Assembly: GCA_037951105.1 (NCBI GenBank)
Contig: JBAMJV010004027.1
Coordinates: 1-64,000, forward strand
DNA from: Echinarachnius parma
Taxonomy: Eukaryota > Echinodermata > Echinoidea > Clypeasteroida > Echinarachniidae
Length of the DNA: 64,000 nt
Direction of reading: 5' to 3'
The notes under the pieces are model-generated. The model was given only the letters and a program-made list of their open reading frames with translations, was not told where the DNA came from and did no database searches. This document shows positions 1 to 11,897 of this stretch, in pieces (the stretch's first letter is position 1; every line of letters starts with the position of its first letter). A program made the translations under genes and the position numbers.

Positions 1-216
1 TTTAGGAACCAGTGCACTATAACACTGATTGCCCATTGACAAAAAAATCATTTGGATGGGCATATCTCAGCCAATACGTAACCTACATGTATTCCTTTGA
101 TTTTCGGTATTTAGACATTATTTGTTATGCTCTTTCTGAAAATGAAGTCCAAATTAAAAAAATTAAAAATAAATGTTTATGACATCATTTATGACATCAC
201 ACTTCACCACTCTATA

Positions 217-583
217 AACTTTGTTGACATGTGCAAAGAGTGATGAGTGGTTGATACAATGTATATTGTTGTTATCTGATATGTCCACTGGGTGTTGTGT
301 GAAAATTTCAAGTTAAATGGACGTTATATGGCCGAGAAATGAGCAAATATATATGCAAAGTGATATTCACTAACTCATTGCACTGACTTTGTACACGGTT
401 TCCGTGGTGCAGTGGATAATTTAACATCTGAACACTTCAATCGTAAATATCTTTTTAACCAAAGGGAAATTAAAAAAACCGAAACCTGTCCCATGCTTTT
501 ATATAAAACAAGGTATCAGGGAACCGCTAGAATTCCAATTGGATTTTGAGTATTTGGACAATGTTACTTAGTCCCTTTAAGAC
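217..583. mobile_element. TTAA family 1 copy, left end missing
   Basis: It starts inside the element at ACTTTGTTGACATGTG and ends TGTTACTTAGTCCCT before TTAA. The interior matches 10618-10974 and 62605-62986 closely. Confidence 0.75.
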
Positions 584-1518
584 AAGGAACCCACGCTAAT
601 GGATGATGCGGTGACTGTTGAGAGAAAGGACATTCGCACTTTTTCGCCCTTTCTCCGCTCTCAGCTTTCAACATCACTGCCATTAAAGAAATGGACAGTC
701 TACCCCACAGTGGTCAATAGAATACAACCTTGGGCAAATAGAAATGTATACCTTTCATATCGACGCATCCAAATTTAAACCTCTGCTGAAGAGGTGATAT
801 GAACTATGAACTTTCATACGGAGGGAACCTATTCCTAAACATTTTCTGATGAGTTAATAAATCCTTGGGCTTTATACCTTTCATGTTGACGACTCCAAAT
901 TTAAACGTTTTCTGACGTGTTTATGAAACTTGAATAAATAACCCTGAAACCCCATTCATACTAACATAACTTTTCTAATTTTTTACAATTATGATGAGCA
1001 AAACACTGTCGGCAAATAATAATTTTGACTATTAACTTGTACTTTTTTTTCAAAGCCTGCCGTAATGTTGTGGTATATTGGATTTGTTCCTTTGTCTTTC
1101 AATATGAAGGTTGTGGGATTGATGCCCAACTACTGCATGTGTGTCCTTCAGCAAGACACATTATGCACACTTGCTGCTCTCAACCCAGGTGTAGTACATG
1201 GTACTTGGCAGGAATGTATTCCTTGAAATGCTTGTGAGCAATTGAAGTAGCTTGGCCGAAGCCATGGTAACAAACCTCCCAGATCTTTGAGACTTAACTG
1301 TAATAAAGAGCTATATTAAAAAGGAGAATTAGTATTCCAATTATTGAAAGCTAAGGTGTAAAATGCATCACACAATGGTGTAGAAAAGGTTCAAACTGAT
1401 CAAACTAGTTCCCCAAATTTCAAGCCGATGAAAGGCCAATACACCTACAGAAGAAGCCAATTTTAGAATGAAGTAAAAGCCACCTGTCTGATGCCTTTAC
1501 CATCGAGCATGTATCTAA

Positions 1519-1753
1519 TGGCCTAGTCTCACTGCACTGTATCTCGTTCCGTTTCCTATCCGTTTGACATCCAGAAGGTACTGGCAGGAAACGAAATGAT
1601 GCGGACCAAGTTCAGAATGGACTAGTGGGATACTTTTAATTCGGCTCCGTTTCTCGTGAAACGAAATGTCATGGAACTTCAATATGTGCTAGATACTGAA
1701 CGCTTCGCCACATCTTGGTCGGATAGGAAACGGAAGGAGTGGGCCTAGGCCAT
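1519..1753. mobile_element. GGCCTAG inverted-repeat element
   Basis: TGGCCTAGTCTCACT and, slightly inside, CCGTTTCCTATCC at the left are inverted at the right as GGATAGGAAACGGAAGGAGT and GGGCCTAGGCCA. It is 235 bases and non-coding. Confidence 0.72.
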
Positions 1754-2305
1754 TCCATACATGTAATCCACTTTAAGTGTCAATTTGCACCACATACAAG
1801 GTACACTCTAATGGTTATACAGGTATAGAGGGGTTTCCACTTAAACCAAGAGCAAGGTTTTTAGTGTATGTTGCATAACCCTTGTTGAAAAAGGGTGTTC
1901 AAACTTTGGCAATTATCAAAACGGTACATAAATATCACATTATTGTAAAAAGGTATTCAAATTCTGACAATCCTCATAAAGAATATCGTCATTTCAATAA
2001 ATCAAGACAAGAGAGTAGCCCGAATTCCATTATCTACCAACCTATGAAGGAGAAAACACAGCATATTAAAGGAACTGCATTGTCTAATGTAGGGGGCCTT
2101 CTGGGGAAGCAGAGAGCAGCACCATCCTCCTTTAATGCAGCATGTACACTGTACTCTACAGTAGCGCCTCTCAAATAAACATGATGCAGAACTTGAGACA
2201 CATTATGCTTGTTTCTCTGGGTTTTCTTTAAAAGCGAGACAAAATCAATGGGATAAGATACCACGCTAATCCTTTTTCGTATGTGTCTGAGTGTTCGTAT
2301 TGATG

Positions 2306-2880
2306 AGAAACAGAATCGATGCGATTCAATACTGTTCCATCCGGCCTACTTGCTTATGGATCGCGGACTATGTTTCCTATCTTGTACTGCATGGCGACAG
2401 GATTCTTTTTAAAGATCCTGCCCACCTTTTGCAAGCCAAATTATAATAGTTCTTATAGGAAAGAAAAGCTTGCCTGAAAAAACTAGCGCCTAAAACAGCC
2501 TTTTCGTGGAGTTATACTGAACTCAAAGTTATAAAATGCTGGACCGTGATTTTATTCTTAAAATGGATTGCGGCCTTTTCTTTCCAATCTTGTATAGCAT
2601 GGCGACAGGTTTATTTAAAGATACCTCACACACATTTTCCCTCCTCTTAACATAACAGAACAGATGTGATTGTTCTATCCGACCTAGTTCTTATGGAATG
2701 CAGCCTATGTTTCCAAACTTATACTGTATGGCAATGAGATTAATTAAAAATATCACACACACTTTTTTCCCTTCTGTTAATTAAAGACAACAGAATCGAT
2801 GTGATTAAAAACTGTTCTATCCGCCTACCGACTTACGGATTGCAGTTTTTTAATCTTGCATTTCATAGAGACTCCCCCCT
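2306..2880. repeat. Degenerate tandem array, about 130-150 bases per unit
   Basis: ACAGAATCGATG-GATT, CTGTTC-ATCCG-CCTA, CTTA-GGAT-GC and ATGGC-ACAGG recur near 2308, 2540, 2655 and 2785. Each unit carries many differences. Confidence 0.65.
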
Positions 2881-3059
2881 TTTTTTTACTTCTTCTTTTT
2901 ACTGCTTCAAACAATTATCATTATTAATACTGATCAGCAATTTAAAGTTATTGATACATTTCAAACATAGGGAAACTTGACCAGAAATTTATGATATAAA
3001 TGAAAATAAGCAAGACAAATTTGGTTTCCCCAGTTATTTATATATCCTTGATTTCTCAC

Positions 3060-3177
3060 CCTAAATGAAATTTCCAGGTTTTCTCCGCCCCAGACGTCCA
3101 TTCCTGCATCGTAGGTCCCTATCTCCTCAAAGTAACTTCTGTCAATCGAGAACAGTCCACCCGCCATGGTTGGTGAT
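3060..3177 (-). CDS. GALNT: GALNT exon: Gal/GalNAc-transferase motif (WGGEN)
   Basis: The fourth recognised exon is 118 bases long. Its acceptor is CATATAG|ATCA, where the first A completes an Arg codon left by the 18905-19075 exon; its donor is TTTAGG|GTGAGA, phase 0. The product reads [20 protein letters not shown] and then [19 protein letters not shown]. The last part is the Gal/GalNAc-transferase motif that closes over the acceptor site. The long open frame continues past the donor into intron; that extension is not coding. In the family the next residues would be Ile-Trp-Gln-Cys, and no such exon is visible in 1-3059, so the rest of the gene should lie to the left of this window. Confidence 0.95.
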
Positions 3178-3929
3178 CTATATGATGAAGAAAAGAAAAG
3201 AGAAAAGAGATACAAATTGTTAACTTTCAATTTGAAGGAAATTTCTGTTTTATTTTCTTATAAGTTATTAATTTAAAAGAAATTTTGAGCATTTAAACAG
3301 TGCAAAGGACATCAACAACAAATCATTAGTGTACTATCTCTCAGTTTTATTATTTGTCAAGGGATGAGAGATTGACCCATTCAGGACTGGTCCCAAAATA
3401 AGTTGGGCTGCTATTACATGTTCTACCAAAATCAAACAGCTTCTTCAAGAACTCACACAAGCACGCATTAATTCACACTCACACAAGCATGCATGCATGA
3501 ACACTCACACACACACACATAACAAAGATAGCTGATTAATTAAACAGTAAAGATTTCCCCCCTGGTTTGAGCAACTACAACAACAAAAACTACATCTCAC
3601 TACAGAGTATGCATGCATTTTTCAATATGTGACCAAACGGAGACGAGCAAGAGATCAGTTGCCAGTGAATTATTTGATTTCTGGTATTGATTGGAATGGT
3701 AATGCAGGCCATAGCCAGGTCAGTCGTGGAATTATTGATCCGGGCTTTAGATTACATGCCCGTTGGACGATATTTCCTTCACAGTATCCTTTCTTACCTA
3801 TCTAACGGCAAAAAGTTATGTGGATATTCTTTCTGAATTCCAACCTATCTATAGTTCTATAGTTGGGAGAGTTATTCATTTTCAAGATTTACTTAATCAT
3901 GCCTCCTGAGGCGTTCCATACTTATTTTG

Positions 3930-4021
3930 GTAATACGAATACAACAAGTCATGAGAGACCCACTAGAGTTCTTTTAAAGTAAGTTTTGTGGATTTGGACA
4001 ATGTTACTAGATCCCTTTAAG
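3930..4021. mobile_element. TTAA family 1, right end only
   Basis: About 90 bases matching the right part of 10603-10974, ending CAATGTTACTAGATCCCT and TTAA. Confidence 0.7.
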
Positions 4022-4118
4022 CATCAATTGAATGCTGGTGACCAAGAGCTAATTGTGGTAGCTGGTGAGATGGCTTATATGCCCTGAACAGTCCATCTCT
4101 TGCATGGGCAGTGGCTGA

Positions 4119-4279
4119 CATGCTTTAAAATAATCTTTAATTTTAGGGGGCTACTTTTTCAATCTGATTGATATCACAAAATGTTTCACATAATACCCTA
4201 TAGATGGTAATTTTAGGGGCTATCTACCGATTTCAGGGGGGGCAAAACCGGCCTCAGCCCTCGTGTATGTCCTACCCTG
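4119..4279. mobile_element. hAT-like short element, GGGGGCTAC family
   Basis: Flanked by the perfect 8-base repeat GTGGCTGA (4111-4118, 4280-4287). The interior is nearly the same as 6566-6734 (GGGGGCTACTTTTTCAATCT), ending GTCCTACCCTG. Confidence 0.82.
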
Positions 4280-4909
4280 GTGGCTGAGCCAACGATGGTC
4301 AGATTACACTTCAGATCTTAGAAGCTATCCAAGATCTACTCAGATTACTCAGATATATATATACAAGAACAAAAGTTAATGGTCAGAAAGTCAAGATACA
4401 GTCAGACGGGTTACTGGATGAAATTTCAACTCATTTTAAAAAAGAAAGAAAAGAAGATGATTCATGAAGAGAAAGGAAAAAAAAGGCCTGAAATTTAACC
4501 CCAACAGAAGGCAGTGGTCACAAAGCCGTGACACACTTAACGTGATTACGAGATGAAATTTCATCTCTGAAGACCAAAGAAAATTTGATAATTTTTGATG
4601 GGGTGTCACCATCGACTGTATGTGGAGCAAGAGAAAGGAGGGACCTTGTAATTAGGTTAGAAATGTAGTTTGTAATTTAGCCAGTACTAGACACTTACAC
4701 TGGCTCCCTGGCCCAGAGCAAGTAAATTAGATATCGGACAAGCACATACATTTGTATATTTAGGAAAGCCCCTATTTTGATGGCCCAATCAGGCAAATTT
4801 TCTAAATTCCCAAATTTACTACATGAGAAAATCTTTTTTTCATGTCAGGCCTCATACGTACATACAGGTATGTAATCAGATGTAAGATAAAAAGACATAA
4901 TAAAATAAA

Positions 4910-5820
4910 CTAGATGGATCTTCGACTGCGCGCAGTTGAAAATTATGCCTCCGCTATCACGCGATTTCAATATCAAGCCCAAATTAACGTGCACTGAATT
5001 AAATTTTTTGTTTTTTCATATATTTCGACCCGTGACCTTGACCATATGACCCCAAACTTTGATGGCTACATTGGCTCCCAAAGAAACATTCAGGTACCAA
5101 TTTAGATTGAAATCCGACATTCAGTTCTTGAAATTTTTGCATATATATTGAGCCCTGCGACCTTGACCTTTGACCTCATGACCCCCCAAAAATATAATCT
5201 GATCATTGCCACCCCGCTGTGTACACTCATACTAAGTTTGAAATTGATCCGTCAACCAGTTCTTGAGATATCGCGAGAACGAGGCATTTTTGCACAGTAT
5301 ATACCAAGTACTGTGACCTTGACCTTTGACCTCATGAACCCAAAATCTAAGCAGATCATTGCCACCCCAATATGTACACTCATACCAAGTTTGAAATTGA
5401 TCTGTTAACCGGTTCTTGAGATATCATGAGAAAAAAGCATTTTTGCACATATATTGAGTCCTGTGACCTTGACCTTTGACCTCATGAACCCCAAAATCTA
5501 ATCAGATCATTGTCACCCCAATATGTACACTCAAGCCAAGTTTGAAATTGATCCGTCAATCGGTTCTTGAGAAATCGCGAGAACGAGGCATTTTTGCATA
5601 TATATTGAGTCCTGTGACCTTGACCTTTGACCTCATGACCCCTAAAATCTAATCAGATCATTGTCACCCCAATATGTACACTCATACAAAGTTTGAAATC
5701 AATCAGTCAACCGGTTCTTGAGATATCGCGAGAACGAAAACGGGACGTACGTACGGACGGACGGACGGACAACCCGAAAACATAATGCCTCCGGCCACTA
5801 CGTTGGTGGAGGCATAAAAA
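4910..5820 (-). mobile_element. Helitron-like element, family A (second copy)
   Basis: It has the same layout as 16222-17162: CTAG at 4910-4913, the hairpin TTCGACTGCGCGCAGTTGAA (with mismatches), GCCTCCGCTATCACGCG, about four internal repeats, the GGAC run, then GTTGGTGGAGGCATAA. The TC start is not preserved, so the right end is approximate. Confidence 0.78.
5158..5633 (-). repeat. Internal 150-base tandem repeats of Helitron A with AGGTCA arrays
   Basis: Four units each contain, on the minus strand, AGGTCA-A-AGGTCA-AGGTCA (one unit has a changed last base). Perfect DR1 sites lie at 5164-5176, 5320-5332, 5470-5482 and 5621-5633. The rest of each unit shares ATATGTACACTCATACCAAG and TTCTTGAGATATCGCGAG. 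Confidence 0.85.
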
Positions 5821-6144
5821 TTAATGTTTTTTTCCCGTAAATTTGGCACCTCACCCTTTATGACACACACACATGCAAACAAACACACATACGCACACGC
5901 ACTCACACTCAGTCTATTTACAATTCTCAAACTAAAAAAAATGAGTCATATGCCCTCCACACTATCTTTTTTTCTTCTACTTGCCCCATTGGGCAAGTAA
6001 AATCATGAATTTTTCGAATTTAAATTGCCCGAATGGAAATTTACTTGCCCTCAAAAAACAATAATATGTGAAAAAAGAGAGAATTTATTGTGCTAGCCTG
6101 CTAGGTACAGTAGCTTGATCTGCTTGGCAGATTTCTCTCCTGTT

Positions 6145-6840
6145 TATAAACTGGGCTCCAAAAGAAACTTATCAGTTTTTCAGAGCGACGCTCACAGCAT
6201 CAAATTGAATCATATTTAGACACAGATCCTAAAAATTAAAAGTTTGCTTTTACCAAAAGTGAGAAAAATTTGATGGAATCACTACAGATCACTTTTCAAA
6301 AATCACAGAAACTGCTCGCTGCGAACATCCACGAAAGGCGGTCTATTCAGAACTTTCAATAGCTATTCATTCAACTTCAAAGCGGGTTATGTAACCACTA
6401 GACTGGCTATTGTCTGTACCGAGCTCTGTGCCCGGAAGGCGAGCAGTTTCTGTGATTTTTTTAAAATGACCTCTTGCGATTTCACCTTATTTTATTCTTT
6501 GTTAACTAAAGCAAACCAATTTTTTTTTTAGATGAGCTTGCTAAGGGGTATTATAGCTAATATACCAATGCAGGAATTAATTTTTTATTCTAGGGGGCTA
6601 CTTTTTCAATCTATCACAAATTATTTAACATAACACCCTATGGTAATTTTAGGGGCTAGCTACTAAATTTAGGGGGCTATTTTGAAAATTAGGGGGCAAA
6701 AATCACCCTCAGCCCCTGTATATTTCCTACCCTGTAATATACGGCGGTATACGCCCAATTATGATTGATTGTTATGCTTTGGATTTTAATGTGTGTCGCT
6801 CTGAAGAAGTGATAAGTTTCTTTTGGAACCCAGTTTAGAT
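6145..6840. repeat. Foldback inside the GGGCAAGT element
   Basis: CTGGGCTCCAAAAGAAACTT (6148 on) is inverted at 6808-6828. A second inverted pair ATCACAGAAACTGCTCGC / GCGAGCAGTTTCTGTGAT lies at 6301-6318 and 6440-6457. The hAT-like element at 6566-6734 interrupts it. Confidence 0.7.
6566..6734. mobile_element. hAT-like short element, GGGGGCTAC family
   Basis: Flanked by the perfect 8-base repeat TAATATAC (6558-6565, 6735-6742). It starts CAATGCAGGAATTA and ends TATTTCCTACCCTG. Confidence 0.82.
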
Positions 6841-6903
6841 GAGATAAGAATACACAGAAGGAAAATTTACATTTTTTCTCTTGTAGTTATAAACAGAAAT
6901 TGT

Positions 6904-7082
6904 ACCGTATTTGTCGGTGTATTAACCGCTCCGGTGTATTAACCGCACCTCCTAAAAAAAATATTTAAAAAAAAAAAAAAAAAAAAAAGTGAGGTTAATA
7001 CGGTCGTGTATTAACCGCACCCCTTTTTTTTTTTTTTTTTTTTTTTAAAGGTGCGGTTAATACACCAGCAAATACGGTAATT
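6904..7082. mobile_element. Short element with GTGTATTAACCGCAC repeats
   Basis: It runs from CGTATTTGTCGGTGTATTAA to the inverse end TTAATACACCAGCAAATACG. Two further GTATTAACCGC words lie inside, separated by an A run and a T run. A second copy lies in the opposite orientation at 13657-13806. Confidence 0.75.
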
Positions 7083-7429
7083 GCCTGAACCAGCAACTAA
7101 ATTAGACCATTTATAAAAGTTTACTTGCCCAGCATCAATTTTTACTTGCCCCGGGCAACAGGGCAAGTGCTAGTGTCGAGCCCTGCATATTCTACATGTA
7201 ATTAGGCTTTTATCCCCTATTCTCTGCATTCTAATGTGAATTCTTATTATTAGGCCCCCTGTAACAGCCAAGAATAACCTTAAATGACCTACATGTACCA
7301 GGTTCATGCTTTTAGCTTGAGAGGTTTGCATCAAATATCCGGGTACCTACATGTATCTGACCTACATGTAGTACAGACCTTCAACTCACACTTCAATCTA
7401 CCCTGAGGTATATATAATGTATACACACA

Positions 7430-7962
7430 TTACAGCACTAATGGTGATTAAAGTCTCGTTGAAATGTGACCGGCTCTAGCAAAATTAGGCTCTTATACGC
7501 ACAAATCTAAATTGAGATTTATACCAATTGAACAAATAAGCTTTCATTAAATTTTGGTACAAGCTCTTGTAAATTACAATATTTTGTATTTTTATGGTCA
7601 CTTTAATTTTGACTGATGTGTGATTAGATTACCGCGCTAATGGCAGTTAATGTCTCGTTTATATCTGACCATCTGATTCTCTGGCAAAATCAGCCTCATA
7701 TCCACAAATTAACATTGAGATTGTTTTATTTACTTTTGCCCTGACATAAATCCTACTAGCATTGAAAGCTAGACTGCTACTGACCCTCATGTTATAACAC
7801 TGGCAATTTTTTTCCAGTAGAAAAGCAGTTTTTAGCAGTATTTTTTCTTCATTTTTTATACTGGAAGAACTCATCATAAACTTTCATGTGATACAAAACG
7901 CATCATGAAAATTATAACAATATTTGGTATTTTCATGGTCACTTCAATTTTAACTGATGTGA
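7430..7962. repeat. Diverged tandem duplication
   Basis: CGCTAATGG-AGTTAA-GTCTCGTT-A-A-CTGACC occurs near 7440 and 7630, and TTTTTATGGTCACTTTAATTTTGACTGATGTG near 7590 and 7930. The left unit also has GTGACCGGCTCTAGCAAAA, like the GACCGGCT elements. Confidence 0.55.
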
Positions 7963-8601
7963 GAAACTGAACATTTCTGCAAAACATGTGATCCCAACAA
8001 AAGCCAGATTTTGCAAGAATTCCACACATCTTTTTACCAAACAAAGATTGAAGAGAGAGAAAACCAAAACAAGACCAAACAAATGGTGTCAAATGGTTGC
8101 ATTTCTCATTCTATATTTGGTCATTTATAAACATGACCTTTAAAATGACATTTTACAATCTATTTCACTTTGGCTTTCATCATTTAAACAGACAATTTAT
8201 CTTGTTTCCACTTCATAGAAAATATGCCTTCTTCCATTGACTACTTACAGGATGACTAACCGTGTATTTAACATTAAAAGAGGGTAGAAAGCTGACATTT
8301 TACAGCAACTAACGCCATTCATTTATCATTCTACTTCTTTTTATCATTCAGTTCTTATTAGTTGTCTTCTGATGATGATGAAGCAGCCTCCTTCATAAAT
8401 TAATGGCTTTCCATAATTGCTAGGTCCAACTTCGAGTTAAGTTTGTGAAACACCCCCTGAAGATTATTACAGATCTATACATTTAAAATTACTTCATGGC
8501 AATCAACAAAAATAATGACCTAAACAAAAACACCCACTACATAGTTTTAGGGTATCAACACTCACATCTACATGTATTTGTGATTTAAAAGTACATAAAG
8601 T

Positions 8602-8858
8602 ATGGTCAGTGAAAGTGAGAAGGGCGTAAAGTCGATTTTGGCTAAATCGAGTTAGAACTGCATACCATCTTCAATATTGGTACCTTTGAAACCTTCTGTA
8701 TACATGTTATGGCAAATTAAAATGTTGTTTAATTTGGAAAATATAAAAATGTAAAAAAAGAATGCTAAATTTGGTTTCTACATACTGTAGAGCTCTAAAC
8801 TGGTAGATATATTATCTCAGAAAAACAAAACGTAACTTAGAGCCTTTCACCTATTCAA
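8602..8858. repeat. GAGAAGGGCGTAAAGTC element, decayed
   Basis: GTGAAAGTGAGAAGGGCGTAAAGTCGATTTTGGC at the left, and CGTAACTTAGAGCCTTTCACC as a diverged inverse at the right. Confidence 0.5.
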
Positions 8859-8949
8859 CCAACGATATGAGGGCATTTACAAATCCATTAAAAAAACTTC
8901 AAATGATATGATCATCTTCCTCCCACACGATCATTGATAGCAATCACCT

Positions 8950-9350
8950 CCTCATTAAAAGTGATCCATTACATGTAACTCAAATTTTTTTCTCAAAAGT
9001 AATATTTGAGACTTGCAATCATATACCAATTTCATTGTAAGACTCTTGAGAATGATAAGTGAGACTTTTGTAGAAAAAGAATAATGCTTACCTAGTGAAA
9101 ACAGAGAAAATCAATGTCTGATTTTATCCTGATCATTCGGGTGAATCATTCAAATTCGGATAAGTATAGTACTATGGATGATTGCATATATCTGAATTTG
9201 GATTCTCTTGCCTATGGTTGAAAGTGTTTTAAATTCCATCTTAAATATATCCATAATCAAAACCCATTTCATTATTCTGTTAGGTCATAAGCCAAACAAC
9301 AAGGTACAAGAGAAGTGTGAAGCTCCAAGCGATTTGGGTTGCATTTAAGT
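8950..9350. mobile_element. Degraded relative of TTAA family 2
   Basis: Order-conserved matches to 20815-21130: TTTGAGACTTGCAATCATATACC, GAAAAAGAATAATGCTT-CCT, CAGATTTTA-like and CAAACAACAAGGTACAAGAGAAGTGTG. The terminal repeats are not preserved. Confidence 0.55.
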
Positions 9351-9537
9351 AATTTTAGTTAATGGATCAGAAGTACGAAGACTTTTTTCTATATCTTTCA
9401 ATAATGTTAACCTTTTATTATAAGGTAATCTCCACTTGACAAATCCAAACATCATTTTCTGTCCATCTAGTATTACTTTTACATAAAATAACGTTTATGT
9501 TAATGCACATACTTGTGTAGCTATTGGTTTTGTGTAG

Positions 9538-9650
9538 TTAAAGGGATCTAGTAACTTTTTGACAGATGTGCAAAAAGTGATGATTTGGTTGATACATTGT
9601 GTATTGTTGTGATCTGATATGTCCATTATTTGTTGATAAATATTCCCCAA
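9538..9650. mobile_element. TTAA family 1, left end only
   Basis: TTAA then AGGGATCTAGTAAC at 9538-9555, followed by GTGCAAAAAGTGATG and GATCTGATATGTCC as in the complete copy. The match is then lost. Confidence 0.72.
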
Positions 9651-10602
9651 ATTAGAAACAATCATTAAACAATCACTATCTGAAAATGTTGCATCACATA
9701 GTTGTAGAGAAGGTTCAGACCTACAAGACGGTATGCACAACTCAATTAAGCAAATATGGACTCAAGCCCTTCTCACTCTCACCTGCCCACAATATACACT
9801 GCAATCGGCAGAGCACTAAAGGGAAGGGGGGGGAGGGGGTAGAGAAAAAAATATGTATGACTGGTCATGGGCAATTAGAGACGAAACGAGATGAATATAT
9901 ATCTCCTACGACGCTTAAATTCCGCAGCTGAACAGAGCTATTAAAACGCTTCCCACGTTGATTTTTCACGAGGGACACCCTGCGCAAATTTATTTAATGA
10001 CAGCTCGCTTGCCATTTTTGCCAATTACTCGGGAATCTGCTAGATGCGATAAAAATCAATACTCCATATATTGCTTGCGCAGTCTATACAAGTTTTAATC
10101 ATTCACAAAAATGGAGGAATTGTTTGTATTCCCGTTTCTTCCGAGATGATGTCATGTAATTGATCTTACATGTATATAGAGAAAAAAAATTCCACCATGT
10201 TCCTGTAGGCCATGGATTTGTGTTTAATATTATTGTGGTAACAAAATAGACTAAATTAATATCAGCAGAAACTGCTGAAATAAAAAAAGAATGCAAAGAA
10301 ACAGAAGAATTAGTAGAGTTACAGAATTAGTCATATGAAATTAGGAGGAGCATTATTGAAGATGAATCACTGCTTATTTTCCCCTTTTCTTGTTTCTCCT
10401 GTATAATTTTTCTTTTTATGTTTGTGATATTTATAAATGTAAGTAAAATGAACTGTTTAAATATAATTTTGTATTTTGAATGTTCCATCCCCATTTTCAG
10501 ATTAGCAGAATTATCATACCTCTGATTATAATGTTTCTTTCCTTCAAAATTTAAATTGATAACCATATTTACATGGTACGTATATTACAGGATTTTATTT
10601 AA

Positions 10603-10974
10603 TGGGATCTAGTAACTTTGTTGGCATGTGCAGGAAGTGATGACTGGTGGGCATTATGTGTAGTTTTGTGATCTGATATGCCCTCTGAGTTTTGTGTGAA
10701 AATGTTTCATAAAATGGATGTAATATGGCCTAACGTAGTAATGAGTAAAAATACAAAGTGATGTCTGCTAACTCATTGCACTGTATTTGTACACAGTTAT
10801 GGCTATCCAGTGGATAGTTAAAAATCTCAACACTGCAAACATAAGTATCTTTCTAACAAAAGGGAAATTCAAAAAACTAAAACATGTTCCATGCTTCCAA
10901 TGGTAATATAAATACAACAACATGAGAGTTCTACATACAGGTTTTGTGAATTTGGACAATGTTACAAGATCCCT
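10603..10974. mobile_element. TTAA-flanked short inverted-repeat element, family 1 (complete copy)
   Basis: This is a 372-base element. The left end is TTAA then TGGGATCTAGTAAC; the right end is GTTACAAGATCCCT then TTAA. Reference copy for fragments at about 217-583, 3930-4024, 9542-9650, 44878-45020, 39158-40245 and 62590-63368. There is no coding capacity. A four-base TTAA duplication is the target preference of piggyBac-type transposases, but the ends do not start with the usual CCC, so the class is uncertain. Confidence 0.8.
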
Positions 10975-11897
10975 TTAAGAATGAATGGTCTGCTTTTTTA
11001 TTTCTGTCTGAATGATTTGTCATTTGTCATATTGCACAAGTCATCTGGTGAAGATATGAACATACTAAATACAAAATGAGAATTCAACATTTAACAATTT
11101 CGAGTTAGTTCCTTTCTCTTTGTTAATGAATTGTAAGTTTTAATAATTTATTATTTGCTCAAATACTCTTCTATTTCTCTCTCTCTCTTCTTTTATATAT
11201 GTATGCGCATTGAGACTTCATTGTAAGTCTTAGACCGTTAAATCAGTGCTTCTCCTCGTTTGTTGTTTCACTCACCACTTCTGAGACAGACTGATGTTCT
11301 TAGTATACAGTTGTGTGACGAGATTGAGTTGAGCGTGTGCGCCTCGACTGCCATTGCGAAGTTTGCAAACCACAAGTTTATGAGTGTGATAAGCGCGCAG
11401 TCTAGTTTTTGACCGTGTGGACACAGCAAACTACAAGATAACTTCAAGATATCTTAAAGTTTGCAAACTACAAGATAACTACAAGATAACTTGAAGTTTA
11501 AGCTGATCGTGTGGACACAGCTAGTAAGACAATCTAGTTGACCATTTGGACTAGAATCAAATTTGATTTTTATACAGTTTTACTGGCCCAGGGCCATCAG
11601 GCATGTGCTAGTGTTAAACCACTGTAGTGGAAAGGGGGGGTTGAAGGCATGGGGCATACACTTCTCATATATGGGAGGCAACGTTCCCCTATAAAACCCC
11701 TTCTCCTTCCCTGAAGCTTTATAACTTATTAGAATGCAATAAAGTGTCTAATTAATGACCACCTGACATGGCTTGATTGGTTTCACAGTGGACGGACACG
11801 TCTCGGGTCATTGGCCAGCTGTGACTCCCTGGTCTCCTAGATCCTTATCACACATTATTAAACTTATTCAGAAGCAGGGTCATTATATGCATTATAG

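Larger units (their letters stand above)
1..3059 (-). other. Start of intron after the WGGEN exon
   Basis: By gene direction this is the beginning of the next GALNT intron, opening with GTGAGA at 3059. It holds a left-truncated TTAA-type element, a small inverted-repeat element at 1519-1753 and a degenerate tandem array at 2306-2880. A weak duplication is visible at about 740-960 (ACCTTTCAT-TCGACG then CCAAATTTAAAC, twice). Nothing is recognised in 590-735, 965-1515 or 1760-2300. The first 200 bases resemble one arm of the inverted repeat at 14130-14425 (shared word CATATCTCAGCCAATAC). Confidence 0.6.
5950..7188. mobile_element. GGGCAAGT-type element containing other elements
   Basis: The left side (GCCCTCCACACTATC, TTGCCCCATTGGGCAAGTAA) and right side (TTACTTGCCC, GGGCAAGTGCTAGTGTCGAG) are inverted relatives. 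Inside are an inverted repeat at about 6145-6190/6793-6838, the hAT-like element 6566-6734, and the GTATTAACCGC element 6904-7080. The outer borders are approximate. Confidence 0.65.

Noticed and set aside
2961-3230. Taking the whole 89-codon frame as GALNT coding
   Set aside because: Only 3060-3177 matches the family; clear GT/AG sites bound it and the rest is intron.
5158-5633. Regular repeats that might be read as a CRISPR array
   Set aside because: Units are about 150 bases with diverged homologous sequence between cores, no spacers, in a eukaryotic intron; they are Helitron minisatellites.
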